Shown: positions 33,179-45,049, numbered from the stretch's first letter. The stretch: DNA of 64,000 bases from Rhodocollybia butyracea (GCA_015501585.1 JADNRY010000027.1:310001-374000), one strand, 5' to 3'. The notes: generated from the letters alone by a model not told the origin. Made by a program: numbers and translations.

Positions 33179-35035
33179 CCTGGTAAACATTGAGGATACG
33201 TATGGAGCCCTTTTCCTTGGAGTGGTTGCCTCAGTTGGGTGTGCTGCCTTGACTCAAAGGGTATGATATCAAAGATCTGATCACCTTGAAACATTAGTTT
33301 AATGGGTATTACTACTATGCAAACATGGATTTATTGGATTAGATATAGCAAAAGAGATGGACTGTTCACAAAAACACTGGTGGGTGCATTTCCCAGATTT
33401 CTATGCCCCAGTACCCATTACTTTGTAGGTCCTGGTAATATGGTAAGAACATAAATATATGCTTTGAGGATACCTGCAATCCTTGAACATAGGTCCCTGG
33501 AGTTCCTTCGTGCATGTTTTTCTGTTCATGCGGTCTACAATTATGTTGTTGTAGAGTGGGGCAATCCAGAGGCCCTTTCAGTATCTATTTGGTATGCTTG
33601 TGGTTACCTTCCCACGGGATAGCGAAACTTCATTGATCGGATGTGCACTAGGAGTCTGAATGTGGGTTTCGCTTCGTTATTTTAATGATTTTGGTGAGCT
33701 GAAAGGATTCAATTTAGATCAACACACCATTTACTGTAAGTCAATGATGACAAAGAAACTTGTCTTGACACTTAATTGTCTCTACACTAGAGCATTATCC
33801 AGATCATAGTTCACAGTTTCTTCACATACCGGGTCAAAGTTTGTGAGGCATTTTTCTATGTGTCAATCTCTTTGCTGATTTGTGAACATTGAACAATGAC
33901 AGTAAGCAAAAACAACTGGTACATTATTGGACTTATTGTGGGTTTTAATTGGCCTGGGTCCATGACTGGAAATTGTATTAATTTTAGTGGGGATGGACAG
34001 ATGATCTTTGCTGTTGCAAATTTGGGTTTGTCCAGCCACATTGATACTGAATTGAAACCGGAAATATTAATGAACAAACAATGAATGCATAGCGTCGGGT
34101 CTGGGTGAGAGTTCATTTTTGATCGCTTGACCCGAGCCTGATCTTGGTGTTATTATTTAGCCCTGTATGCCGAAATGCAAGCTATTTTATATACTATGGT
34201 ACTGCTCAGTACTGATATTCTCGCAGGATCCTTGCCCAAAAAGTTTCAAAGATTCTAGGTTCAGATAAGTTGGGGGTGTGCTAAATTTTTCACAAACTAT
34301 ATTTTGCAGTAGATGGGTCTAACACATATATCGGCATAGGACCTCGGTACAGCCGCATTATCGACAGCTATAGCGGCTGATATAAGCATTACATGCTCAC
34401 TATTATTTTACATGAACCGTTTTCGGTCCACAGTATCTGAGGAGGACTACGCAAATCGCAGGTAAGTAGATTGATCAAGCAAAATTGGTCAACAAACATT
34501 TATATTTTGAGGTAGAACCCTTCCTATGATTAACCGTTTGATGTTTTACCTCATCAATGTAGGGGCTGTGACAAGGTATGGTTTTTTGGGTTTCATGAAT
34601 ACAAATTTACACCCTATCACTAGTCTGACTGATATTGTAACCCTGGTTCTGGTACGCTGTCTTGATTTGTATTTTGACATTAAATTACAAGTTAATTTTC
34701 TAGTCTGATGTTTTAATCCACCCATCAAATCTAAAGTTCTATGCATTATTTGAAGTTGTGGGAAACTGTGGGTATACAAAGTTTCATGCTCTTCTGTTGC
34801 TAATAGATCTGGTGTCTGGTAGTATATGCAAACTCATTGCTGGCTACGTACGTGCAATGCAGGATGTGTCACATATCTCCTAATTGTTTCTAACAGACTC
34901 AATGCAAGAGACAGCTTGAGAAGCATTTCACAAGTAGACAGTTCAATTACTACAGTCTGTCTCTCTACCCAGTCAGCCTATATGAGAAAAATTCACATTT
35001 CTTACCATAGTCAAGAAATCCAACAACTGGCTTGA
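33179..35035 (+). pseudogene. Multi-pass membrane protein gene (basidiomycete 7-TM type), decayed
   Basis: Blocks in order along the + strand: SPLVNIEDTYGALFLGVVAS, DGLFTKTLVGAF, HAVYNYVVVEWGNPEALSVS, SKNNWYIIGLIVGFN, then LSTAIAADISITCSLLFYMN and LPMINRLMFYLINVGAVTR, and NRLNARDSLRSIS at the end. This order matches the very common Agaricomycete seven-helix proteins of unknown function (DUF6534-like, from memory). Frames change repeatedly and stops lie inside several helices, beyond what introns explain, so it is probably dead. Confidence 0.5.
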
Positions 35036-36263
35036 ATTTTGCTCATCCTGTCAATGCTATTAATAACGCTGGGACTTCGGTGAGGCTGGAGGTGCGTTAA
35101 AATGATTCAGTAATCCGATTTCATGCAAGGAGTCTGATAATGTAGTATTTACCAGGATATGAGCAGTGTTGGAAGGACCAGCATGAAAAAAGTTATAGGG
35201 AATGATTTCACATTTGATCTTTCACAAGATAGCACCTAGTGTTGTAAATTTCTGGCATACTGTGGGGTGTCTAGAAGCTGGCCGAACTAAGAAGCTGGCC
35301 AGTTGGAGAATAGAAGGCGAAGGAGCTATTGTATCTCGCTCCTATGAGTCTTATAATGTGGTAGACATTGTAATCTTGCTAGACACCAACTTTGGCATCA
35401 GCCAGATAAGCAGTTGCCGAGATATGAATTGATCTTCGGCGAAAACGGTGGGAAATCCTGATTTTCTTATTTGGGCAGATGCTCTGGCTGACCCTTGTTC
35501 GCCGTTTCTCGACTGCCCCCCTCTAGTACCACTTTCATGGGTGCTAGACACTCCGCTGCTTATGCTCAAGTGCATAGGAACACTCAAGAGAGATATTTCC
35601 GCCTGATATTGGCTCCATGGAACACCCTGTTATGTTCAAATCCTATTCAGAGGACCATACCGTGGCAACTACGCCTCTCAAAAAAATTTGCATGGACTTC
35701 GGCTTGCTCAAGATCTCATACGATATCCTTTAAAGCTTTTTGCAGCCTGTTGGCTTCATATTCCATACATTCCATACTTCCTGTGGTTGACTATGTTTGC
35801 GTACCCGAGAGACGCAAACAAGGCAAATCCTAGTCATTATTCTTCGCAATGTACTTTTAAACTATGAGATAGCTTGTGAAATATATGTCTTCTTAAGTCT
35901 GTTTGAGGTTTCTCAATGCTACAGACTTTGAAAGGCCTGTTACTTGGCGCTGAACGTTGCCGGCCAGCTTCAGTGACATTTCCAATTTGGGAGATGCCGT
36001 CAAAATAAACTCACCACGAGCTCAGATCAAATGCTAAATTCTTCAAACCAGTCTCAAAATGTGCGTAAGATGCTAAACAATGATTTTGACTGCACCGAAA
36101 CACATAATAGGTGCCTTAGGCCACGCTAAGAGGAGAAAACCATTAAAGTGGCCAGGTTCTGGGCACTCTACAGTAGGACTGAATAAGCCATGAGGCTCAA
36201 GAGACAGAAGAAACTAGACTGGAGAACTGTGGATACTGGCCTCAGAGAAGGCCTTATATACTA
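35036..36263. other. Non-coding or unrecognised region
   Basis: Two open frames of 76 and 112 codons (35202-35432 and 35495-35833, +) show no domain I recognise and no consistent splice partners. No repeats of note apart from the hairpin that follows. Confidence 0.35.
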
Positions 36264-36340
36264 CGTATGATTACCGGACCATCTTAGTGATATTTACTAT
36301 CATTGATAGTAAATATCGCTAAGATGGTCCGGTACATACG
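36264..36340. repeat. Long hairpin (inverted repeat, about 38-base arms)
   Basis: CGTATGATTACCGGACCATC...TTTACTATCA is followed at once by its complement TTGATAGTAAAT...GGTCCGGTACATACG. The arms differ only by a two-base indel and a T/C change. The ACCGGACCA(T/C)CTT core also occurs at 22717. It may be two transposon ends joined after loss of the interior. Confidence 0.65.
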
Positions 36341-37146
36341 AAGCATCAGTAACCGGATAAGTAGTGATTGGTGAGTACAACCGGAGTTCAAGTTATATCA
36401 TATCCAATTGGCGAAATACAAGTTTACAACACCCAGTAGTGCTACACACTGGCGCATCTAAGCAACTTGGCCTTGCCCACATCATTTTTTGACTGATGCG
36501 TCCAAATAGGGCATCAGCATTTGGCGTCACCCTAGGGTGGAGGTGATGCTGGGTTATGCTAGGTTATGCTGGTTAGATTTATGGTCACGCTATCTTTATG
36601 TTGATTACCCCTCATTTGACAAGTTCTTTTGGCCTCCATACGGCTCTGTTATATATCTACTTAGCTTTGAATACACACTACCTCTTCATTAGTTATTTTG
36701 CATTAGACATTGCTAATGATGGGGTCCATTAGCTCCAATAACAGGGTTGTCCTAACTACAGCCTCCAAGTTTGTGCTAGGTCTTTGAAAGGTCACGTGAA
36801 ATATGTCAATGCTAAATGTAGTAAAGGTCACACTCAATATAGCAATGGTCAGGCTAAATATACTAAAGGGCACTTCAAGGTTACACTAAATGTACATAAG
36901 GTACACTGGGGCGATGCTAAATAGCACAAAGGTTGCACCAGATACAAGAACAGTCACTATAGTACTTTTATCTTAGTGATACTTCCCCCTTGCTCTTTGC
37001 CGATGTGGCAACTCCGGAGACTAGTTAGCCGGATCGGTATGTTCATATGTCCGTGTACTTACTCATTGTATTAGCAATACTATACAGTATGTACAGTATA
37101 TAAGCTTGCATGTAGTACCATAGTTGTACTATTGTCATCGCAGTTG
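36341..37146. other. Repeat-rich non-coding region
   Basis: No gene recognised. From about 36790 to 36930 short phrases such as GCTAAATGTAGTAAAGGTCACACT recur loosely (GGCTAAATATACTAAAGGGCAC, ACTAAATGTACATAAGGTACACT), suggesting a worn tandem repeat of roughly 40 bases. Confidence 0.35.
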
Positions 37147-37440
37147 CATCAGGAAAAGTACCCTTCGGCTTAATGCGGCTTAAGGCAACTACAGGCAACT
37201 TTTGCGGTAGAAGCCAACTTAAGTGCCTCTCGGCCCGTGAATCACTTGACTGGCTCAGTCCAAGGTTCACACTGTCACTCTGTCCGAAGTTGCCGAGATT
37301 GACTTGAAGCAACTTGGCATCAATTGAGGTTGACTCAAGTTGCCGCAAGCCATTGTCAGGGCAACTTAAATCAACTCCAATACAACTCAAGCCAGATTGG
37401 AGCAATTAGGCAATGCCCAATGTGGCTCCCAATGTGATGA
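37147..37440. repeat. Sequence starting with a foldback-element-like terminus
   Basis: Begins CATCAGGAAAAG, the same 12 bases that start both foldback elements, then diverges. The following 290 bases repeat GGCAACTT/AAGTTGCC motifs in both orientations (for example GGCAACTTTTGC, CGAAGTTGCCGAG, CTCAAGTTGCCGC, GGGCAACTTAA). The expected opposite end CTTTTCCTGATG was not found. Possibly a one-ended relative of the family. Confidence 0.4.
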
Positions 37441-38752
37441 TACTGAGGCTTACATTCATGCCATCAAAGCAAAATTAGAATAGAACAATCATTCATCTCC
37501 TATCTATGTACAACAACCAAGTAGCAGGAGCGAGACAGGCGTAAATAGGATAGCCATGAATAGTAGAAGCAAAAGAGTAGAGATACATAAGAACCAGTAG
37601 AGTGAAACAGTATGCTATGAAATGCCACAGACAAGCCCAGCAATTAAGTAGGGATACAGTGTCTCTAAACTACAGGACATCTTGAAGCGGGATAAGTACT
37701 AAGCCAACACGTTACTCAAGGGAAGGAATTATAAGGGAAGGCATCCCTCGCACTAAGACCCCCAATGAGCTATGTTGAGATCTGGACTTTACAGTCTGTA
37801 ACAATGGACCAGAACAATCCCAAGGAAACTGTAGAGGTCTATTCGCGGCACCAGTTGTAACCGTGAAGATGGTAGAAACATGCTTAGCGATTCCACGGAA
37901 AGCTACGCACCGGGATAGCCTTGGCAAATCAAAATGTTTGATCTTAGAAATCATACACGGGGAGGTCTTGTCTGTTAAAGCTGACTATCAGGAATTACTT
38001 GTACATACTCAGCGCAGTTGCTCAAGGCTATCATAAGTGGTGTTGTTGGAAAGCTAGACAACAGGCCATCTTGAGAGAATGTTATTTACACTCAGGATGG
38101 ACAGAACTATCTGAGGAATAGAGTGAAACTCACCCAAGGGAAACCGGGCGGCGAGTGGTCATGAAGCGTAAAGGTACTCCTGACCCCAGAGAATTGTGGA
38201 GTAATTGGAGAAACCTTGCTCAGATCAAAACACTCTAAAACCTATGTTAATCCTCACAAAATCATATTTTACCTCTGATATATATCCAAGAATGGACTAT
38301 TTCTTTATTGTGTGTACCATATATAGGCTGGAGTTTCCTTTCCGAGCCAGATTCCTCTGTTCCACTCTCTTTCCGTCTCTCTCCGTATCTGTTTCATCTA
38401 TTTTCGTATTAAACTCTCTCTACTCAGTATATAAGCCAGACATATTTATTCAATAAGACAAGTTTCTTGCCCTCGACTTGACTGCTAAGACCAGTGCTCC
38501 GTAGAATGTCCCCACGGGATCAGTAGCGTGACGCCTCCTGACTTGGTTATCTTACAAAAGTAATAAACTTCACGTGCTTCGCAAAGCCCATTTATATCTT
38601 GATCGAATTTAAGTGTGTAAAGTTCCCTCAAACTCCAGATCAACTCAAATGGAGTTGCTTCCTTAGAGGGGACGGTTTCTAGTAAGGGATTATCTGGCTC
38701 CAGAGTGAGGGTTCTTTAGTTGACTTCTTCATGAAGTTAGACGAGCCACTAA
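37441..38752. other. Unrecognised region, possible LTR remnant
   Basis: 38290-38560 has LTR-like features on + (TATATATCC, CAGTATATAAGCC, an A/T-rich leader, a GACTTGGTTATCTTACA end), but I found neither a partner copy nor a target duplication. An 80-codon - strand frame (37712-37954) is unrecognised. Confidence 0.3.
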
Positions 38753-39286
38753 GGGCCTGTTCGGCAACACGAATCTCAGATTTTGTTTGGATTTTGCCAG
38801 GTATTGCCACCATATAAAAAAGCCATCAAGCATTTGTAAGTATTACTCGGATCAGCCAGTTGAGCGCTCCGTGTAAACGCGCATGCTGTCACAGCCTGTC
38901 AGACATTTCTTCCATGTTGAGGTCAACACCCCGCTCGATGCTCAGACATGCCCGCCGCTCTCAAATGTAGTTTTTACTTTAGGTTTCACTTGCTTAGACA
39001 ATATAGAGGAACAAAATCGCTTTAACAATAATATACAATTACATTAAACTTGAAAGATGATGACCAGAACATGTTGGTCACTGGGTGGCATCATTGAGAG
39101 TGGTTGGGATGACTTGCGGGACAGCGAGAGGAACGTCCGACATGTCAGGGCAGGAGTTATGTCATTTTATGACATTTCCAGAGTCATGGCGACCGGCCAG
39201 CTGATCCGAACATTTTATATAAGTCTTCAAAATCTTGCCTCTGGCAAAATCGCACAAAATCCAGATTTGTGTTGCCGAACAGGCCC
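38753..39286. mobile_element. PIF/Harbinger-type MITE, 534 bp
   Basis: TIRs GGGCCTGTTCGGCAACACGA... and ...TTGTGTTGCCGAACAGGCCC, extended by further matching sequence (CAGATTTTGT/ACAAAATCCAG). Flanked by TAA at 38750-38752 and 39287-39289, the 3-base TWA duplication expected for PIF/Harbinger. No transposase. The TIR end resembles the right end of the truncated Harbinger element at 22206, a possible source of transposase. Confidence 0.88.
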
Positions 39287-39475
39287 TAAGATTGTGGTAC
39301 AAGTTTCTAGTGATTAAGTTCACTCACAATATTGTAGCTTGGCCCAGAGTTTGGTTGAGGACTTTACAGCATTACAGCACTTCAGGCAACCACATATTTG
39401 GTCTTATTAGTCTACACTTTTGTTACATTGACCTTACTAAAAAGACCCAAAAACCTAGGCAAAACCCGGGCAGCT

Positions 39476-40011
39476 AGGTCATGACCTTTGGATTTAGGTC
39501 ATGACCTGGGAATTAGGTCATGACCTAGGTCAGGTTGGTCTTTTCCTGGGGTTGGTAGGTCATGGCCTGGGGTGAGATAGGATATGGCCTGGGTGGGGCA
39601 GGGCATGGTCTAGGTGAGGGAGGGCATGGTCTAGGAGGAGGAGGGTATAGTCTGGGAGGAGGAGGGCATGGTCTAGGAGGAGGAAATATAGTCTAAGAGG
39701 TGTAGGGTGAGAGTGGAGGATGGTGAGATAGAGAATATAAACAAGAATGAAATATCATAGAATAATGACTTGAAATTTTTAGAAACATATTGGGATTTTT
39801 TACATATCTGTAGATTATGACAAGATTAAGCTAAGTCACAGTGCCCTGTTCTGGGTGGTCAGGGAAGCATGGGACTTACCTGACCTAGCTGATTCAGGTC
39901 ATGACCTACTTTTTTAGGTCATGACCTACCTGGTCTAGGTCATGACCTGGGTGAACTAGGTCATGACCTACCTGGCCTAGGTCATGACCTATCTGGCCTA
40001 GGTCATGACCA
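39476..40011. repeat. Minisatellite of AGGTCATGACCT palindromes
   Basis: The 12-base palindrome AGGTCATGACCT starts at 39476, 39496, 39515, then again at 39896, 39916, 39937, 39958, 39979; a one-base variant is at 40000. Spacing is 19-21 bases, exactly 21 in most of the second block. Between the blocks (39555-39700) lies a purine-rich degenerate array of GGGCATGGTCTAGGAGGA-like units of similar period. No gene is visible here. Confidence 0.85.
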
Positions 40012-40056
40012 AGGCCAATTTAAAAATTACTAAATTAGGAAATTTTTCAATTTTCG

Positions 40057-40582
40057 CAGTGGATGAGGTCAAAGCTGTTTTTATTACCAAATAAGGCAAT
40101 TTTCAAACACCTTAACCGGTTTTATGTTTTTTTAATAGAGTTAGATACATTTGGAAATTTTTATAAATTACTATATTAGGCAATTTTATTTCAATAGACT
40201 TTTATTTCTTAATTAGGCAATTTCAAAACTTTCACAGTGGATGAGGCCAAAGCTGTTTCCATTGCCTAATTGAGAAGTGACAAATTTGCAGTGGATGAGG
40301 TCAAAGCTGATTTCATTACTTATTTGAAAAATGACAAATCTTTTGCAGTGGATGAGGTCAAAGCTGTTTTCACTACCTAATTAAGAAATGACAAAACTGA
40401 ACACACAAACTATGTACACTCTTTCCCTGAGGACAATAGCTTGTGGTAAACATCCAGACCTTTTGTTTATACACAGAATAGGTTGCTCACCTAAAATGAA
40501 GCCAATCCTGTGGTGGGAAGGGGCTGGATGGCACAATTTTCCTTGGATAACCTTTGATTGTAGTGGATGAGGCCAAAGCTGT
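40057..40582. repeat. Dispersed tandem copies of GTGGATGAGGTCAAAGCTG
   Basis: GTGGATGAGG(T/C)CAAAGCTG occurs near 40057, 40235, 40289, 40346 and 40561, each with TTTTCATTACCTAATTA-like sequence around it, giving a worn repeat with a core unit of about 55-60 bases. Partial A/T-rich blocks (TAAATTAGGAAATTTT) fill the longer gaps. Confidence 0.65.
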
Positions 40583-40924
40583 ATGCCCATAAAAGGAAAT
40601 CAATGAAAAGTGTTGGGTCTAAAGATTGCTTGATATAACATGCAGATTGGCATGGATAAGGGTGATCCTTTTCATCCCCTGATGCCCTGATATGTTGTCT
40701 ACCCTTTCTGAGTCTCAGATATATTTAGATGGCCCTGGGAGATCAGTCTTTATTGATCTTTGAACTTTCTCATCAAAAACTTTCAGATCTCTAAGGTTGC
40801 CGTCAAGTACAAAATAGACCAGGTCTTAAAGATCACCGTTTAATTTACATAATTCATTATAATGTGACACATATGACCTTTTTGGCCATCCTTGGAGCAC
40901 TCCAGCCACTGGCAATCAGGTTGC
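40583..40924. other. Spacer without recognised features
   Basis: No gene or structured repeat seen. Confidence 0.3.
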
Positions 40925-41491
40925 TCAATAGCAAAGGGGTTGCCAAATAGAATTATCCTCAATCTTAGATTGATACTTATGTTTGGCAACATCTGTATGG
41001 ATGTTGTCTTGGTTGGGGAAAGGAGTTACATCCTTTACCATGTTAGTATTACACTGACAATAGTTGATAATGGTACAAAGAGTACCATTTTTCTTTGGGA
41101 TGCAAAGCATCGGAGCTGCTTGGGGAACAGCTTGTTGAATGCACCAGTTAGCACTGTTGTATTTCTCAAGCTTATCACTAAGCTGAGTCTTAAGATGATC
41201 TGGGCATCTTGGCATATAGTAGTTATACTTATGCTGTTCATCAATGAGATTAATCTCTTGAAATGGTGGGAGTACCAGTGGTACTCCTCCTAGTATGTTC
41301 ATATGCTCATGTATAATACGAGCGTGGAGCAAAGGTATTTGCCTGTCAGTATAAGGACCTCGCTCTGGTATAGACAAGAAGTCCATAATGTCTTCCTCTT
41401 GGATGGCATTTAATCTTCCATCCTCATCATCTGCATGACCATGAGTGTAGAGTTCTTCAAACTCTATGTCATCAAGTGGGAATTTCCACAC
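40925..41491 (-). pseudogene. Gypsy retrotransposon RT, N-terminal fragment
   Basis: A 188-codon - strand frame with the gypsy RT lead-in: FQEINLIDEQHKYNYYMPRC, PDHLKTQLSDKLEKYNSANW, VPQAAPMLCIPKKNGTL, then KDVTPFPNQDNIHTDVAKHK, with the frame lost before the catalytic YxDD. No LTR or neighbouring domains in the right place. It may belong to the gag/protease remnant at 50032-54624, split by later insertions, or to another copy. Confidence 0.75.
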
Positions 41492-41767
41492 CTTGACTCA
41501 CATGGGTCTCCTTTGTCTTTGACGAGAGGTGGATTGAGATTTACTTCTCAAACCTTTTCAATTAGTACTTGTTGGACCTTGATCCCCAGTCAAAACCCGC
41601 ACTGGGCTGATCTGGGCATTATGTGTATCTGTGCGAGTCCGTGTCTGCCTGTTGTGCATCTGGCCAAATTGTGATCAGGTTTTTTTTCAATTCAATCCAT
41701 GTCATTCCCAAATCTACGGGTGGGAAATCCACTTGAAAAGTTCGACAAGCACTCTTAACACACGATG

Positions 41768-42140
41768 CATCAGGAAAAGCTGTTTTTGCCTAGGTGACCC
41801 CAGAGTGGCCTAAAGCAAACTAGGTGACCTATAAATCCTATGGCATCCTAGGAATTTGGGCTCATCCCTTGCCGGTCAAGGCTCTTGAGGATTCCCTAGG
41901 GTATCCTAGGCAAACCCAGGGCAAGCCTAGGTTTGCCCAGGTTTGCCCAGGTGTTCCCCAGGTGTTCCCCAGGAGCACCTGGGCAAACCTGGGCAAACCT
42001 AGGCTTGCCTAGGGAATCCTCAAGAGCCTTGACTGGCAAGGGACGAGCCCAAATTCCTAGGATGCCCTAGGATTCATAGGTCACCTAGTTTGCCTTAGGC
42101 CACTCTGGGGTCACCTAGGCAAAAATGGCTTTTCCTGATG
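41768..42140. mobile_element. Foldback (palindromic) element, copy 2
   Basis: 373 bases, near-complete inverted repeat with the same CATCAGGAAAAGC ends as copy 1 at 17607. The asymmetric middle (ACCTGGGCAAACCT and GGTGTTCCCCAGG blocks) is in the opposite orientation and 19 bases longer overall. Flanked by TG at 41766-41767 and 42141-42142, consistent with a 2-base duplication. Confidence 0.85.
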
Positions 42141-43362
42141 TGCTTAGTTACTTAATCTAAGTACTTTGAGTTTGGCACTTGCCGGACGGTGGACTTCAAG
42201 TTTTTTGGGAATGCCGCCGAGCGGCTTAACATGTAACAGTATAAGCATGTAATTTTTTTACATCGCTCTTTCTTCTATTCTTCTTTGCTGTCGTCTCCAG
42301 GCTCTGCCAAGATTCTCAAGGTTCAAACATTCATTATCGCTGTTCAATAACTCCTCAACCTACTTAGAGCTCTAGAGATTTGAGAATGAATTTATTGGGC
42401 TTAGCTTCCAAGGTGAGCTATCTCAGGCATTGAATAGTTTATGCCACACGAACTAATTTTTTTTGATTAGCTCTTGTTGGCAACGTCGTAGCATGCCGGT
42501 ATACCGTCTATTGCCCGTCTATCGTTTTCATTAATTCCTGTGCATTCGGCAAGTTATAAACTTTTCTTCTGAGCTAGCTAGCTGAACAATTCTTTTTAGC
42601 TCTCGTGTCACTTGGCCACTTCAATTTCCCATGATAACGAATCTCATTCCGCATGCACACTAACGACTGAGCCGAACCAGGGACCTGAGAACTGAAGTGA
42701 AGACACTGATCTTGTGCATCAGCGAATAGATTGTACGTTCTTGTTCGTTATCAAACGCACCTGCCTTTCGCTAATTTATCTGAAACAGCCTGTAAGGAAT
42801 AGCTCTTGTGTTTGGCCTTCTCAATTTCCCATGATAATCTAGCACTCGTAACTGCGCCTTTGTACAGTAATTCATATGTATTCAGGAGTAGTCTGTTATG
42901 TATATGTAGTTGGTATGTACGTAGTTGGTATATACATAGTTTGGTAGTAGTTGATAATATGATTCACTCAGACCACCTCAGCTGAACCCAGATGAGAACA
43001 GCCTAGTAATAGTAATATGCATTTTATTTTGTACAGTTCATGCCAGACAAACTCAGATCATCCCGGAGGAGCTCAGTTGTTTACAAAAGTGGTTTTTCAT
43101 TCTCTGTGCGGTCCTTGTCAGATCAACCCAGACAATAACATACTGTGTGGCATATATCTGGGAAACAGCTCTGAAACAGCTGATCTCGTTTGATCACGGT
43201 TAGATCACAGCGTTGAACATATCATCTCGGCCCTTCCCAGTGCGGGTTTTCACTGGGCTTGATCTTTAGATCTTGTTTGTCTCAAGTTACTATCTGGGAT
43301 GGTTATGTATTCATAACTCATCTCTATATCATGATTATCCTGATTAGGATTATCATTTGCTT
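42141..43362. other. Non-coding region without recognised genes
   Basis: No gene recognised. Short microsatellite-like TATGTA/GTATGTACGTAGTTGGTA repeats near 42898-42950. CCCAGTGCGGGTTTTCACTGGG near 43240 is a short inverted repeat, and related sequence is near 41590. Confidence 0.35.
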
Positions 43363-43495
43363 CACACAGCAGGCAAGGACCATGGCAGTTGATCTGCAAC
43401 TGTGTTTAACGCAGTGGAAAGGTGTTGCCCCAGGCAGTGGCCGGCAAAGCATATAACTGGTTCTTTCATTGAGTTCTTTTGTAATGTACCTCATA
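43363..43495. repeat. Left arm of a 130-bp inverted repeat pair
   Basis: CACAGCAGGCAAGGACCATG...GCAAAGCATATAAC... is repeated in inverse orientation at 49935-50060 (GGTTATATGCTTTGCTGG...CATGGTCCTTGCCTGCTGTG). The pair encloses copia element 2. Divergence is clear but blocks of 15-20 bases are identical. Confidence 0.7.
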
Positions 43496-43916
43496 ATGTA
43501 AAGTTGGTCATGACCTTGCACATGGTCATCTTGTACATTGCATGACATCATAGCTAGCATTTGTAACAACATAAATCAGTCTCCCGCTTATGCACTTTGC
43601 CCTTGTACATGTTCTACTGCTGACATTCCCCAAGGGCAGCTGGCAGTCATTTTGTAAATGCTTGTGGTTACATGCTCCAATTTTTTCCCGCCCTGTAAAC
43701 CAAGCTGGTAATTAATCCAAAATCAATTTGTAATTTGTTGCTGGCCACAAGCTGGCCATGGCCTAAGTTTGTTTGAGAAATGCTATATGACTCAGGAGCC
43801 ATATCATCATGTCTTCTATGTTCAAAATATTCACTTATGATGGTGTTGCACCCATAATCTGGCTCACACTACTACTACTGCTACTGCTGCTACTACAATA
43901 CTACCACATCCAAAGT

Positions 43917-44076
43917 TCTTAGGAGCGATAAGGTTTAGGACAAATGTATTTCTGGTACAAAGAGAGAACCGATAGGGGCTTCTCTTCGGACCAGGATGAT
44001 AAATCAATAAGTCAATATAGTCCGATTAGGAAAGTAAGAGGCGCTTTGGCCTAAGGTGTGAAGTCAACGTCTAACA
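43917..44076 (-). repeat. Copia element 2, 3' LTR
   Basis: 160 bases; begins TGTTAGACG on the - strand, ends CTCCTAAGA instead of the usual CA. Preceded (on -) by AAGGGGGGGGGG, the polypurine tract. Confidence 0.8.
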
Positions 44077-45049
44077 CCCCCCCCCCTTGACTGACGTCTA
44101 GGCCAAGCATCTTGACCCATTGGTTGTGCATCGTTTGATGGAGGGGTTTCGTGAAAATGTCAGCAATGTTCTCTTTGTTGGAGACATAAACGACGTCAAT
44201 AAGATGTTTGACAATACAATCATGGATGAAGTGCTCTTGAATTGAAATATGTTTCATTCTGCTGTGAGCATAGGGGTCGTGTGTACATGCGATGGTTCCT
44301 TGATTGTCGCAAAATAAGGAAGTGGGAGCTTTCTGAGGAAAACCTAATTCGGCAAAGAAATTTCTGAACCAAAGGATATCTTTGGCGCAGTGTGTCGTGG
44401 CGAGATATTCGGCTTCACACAAAGATAGGGCTACTACAGATTGCTGTTTCGAACTCCATGAGAGTGGAGAGCTGTTCATAAGAATAATGAATCCTGAGAC
44501 AGATTTTCGGTCTTCTCCCATTCCCCAATCTGAGTAGGATAGTGCGCGGAAGAGAGGGTAGAGTAGTCTGTTCCTTCCCAGCCAAAGGGAGTAGGAGATC
44601 ATTCCTTTTAGATATTGAAGGAGATGTTTGGCTGCCACAATGTGCACAAGTCCATAGCTGGACATGAACCTTGCTAGCTCCCTGACAGTATAAGCAATGT
44701 CGGACCTCGAACAAGTGCAGAGGTACATGGATTTTCCGACAATGGCTGTGTAAGGAAACATCTTGACAATTGCTTGCTGTTCTGGCGTAAGTTGTTCCGT
44801 CAAGGGAAAGAGGCAAGTTCCAGGATCCATGGGAGTGGAGACTGCTTTGGAGTTATCAAATCCAAACTCGCGAAGGATTGATTTGGTGTAGGCACATTGG
44901 TCAAGTCTGATTGTCCTGTTTGCTCTGTCACGGGTGATCCCACAACCAAGGTGGAAGGTAGGTTCACCATTGTCAGTGATGTCAAATAGGGAATGCAGTT
45001 GTTCAATGACTCGGTCTGATTCGGTCTTTGGCTTAGACCCAATGAGCAT
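44077..45049 (-). pseudogene. Copia element 2 RT end and RNase H
   Basis: Starts just after the catalytic VDD (DDMLIGSKPKTESDRV), then GEPTFHLGCGITRDRANRTI, RSDIAYTVRELARFMSS, RNase H VVALSLCEAEYLATTHCAKD, SRMKHISIQEHFIHDCI and NKENIADIFTKPL near the end. Joined to the RT frame at 45114-45941 after a shift near 45110. Confidence 0.8.

Noticed and set aside
39476..40011. AGGTCATGACCT as a hormone response element
   Set aside because: The motif equals a known animal nuclear-receptor palindrome, but fungi have no such receptors. The match has no functional meaning by itself.
39476..40582. CRISPR-like array (regular repeats)
   Set aside because: Eukaryotic context, 12-base repeats with 8-9-base gaps, variable units and no cas genes. 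It is a minisatellite.
43872..43910. CTACTACTACTGCTACTGCTGC as a coding repeat
   Set aside because: Simple microsatellite with no open frame around it.
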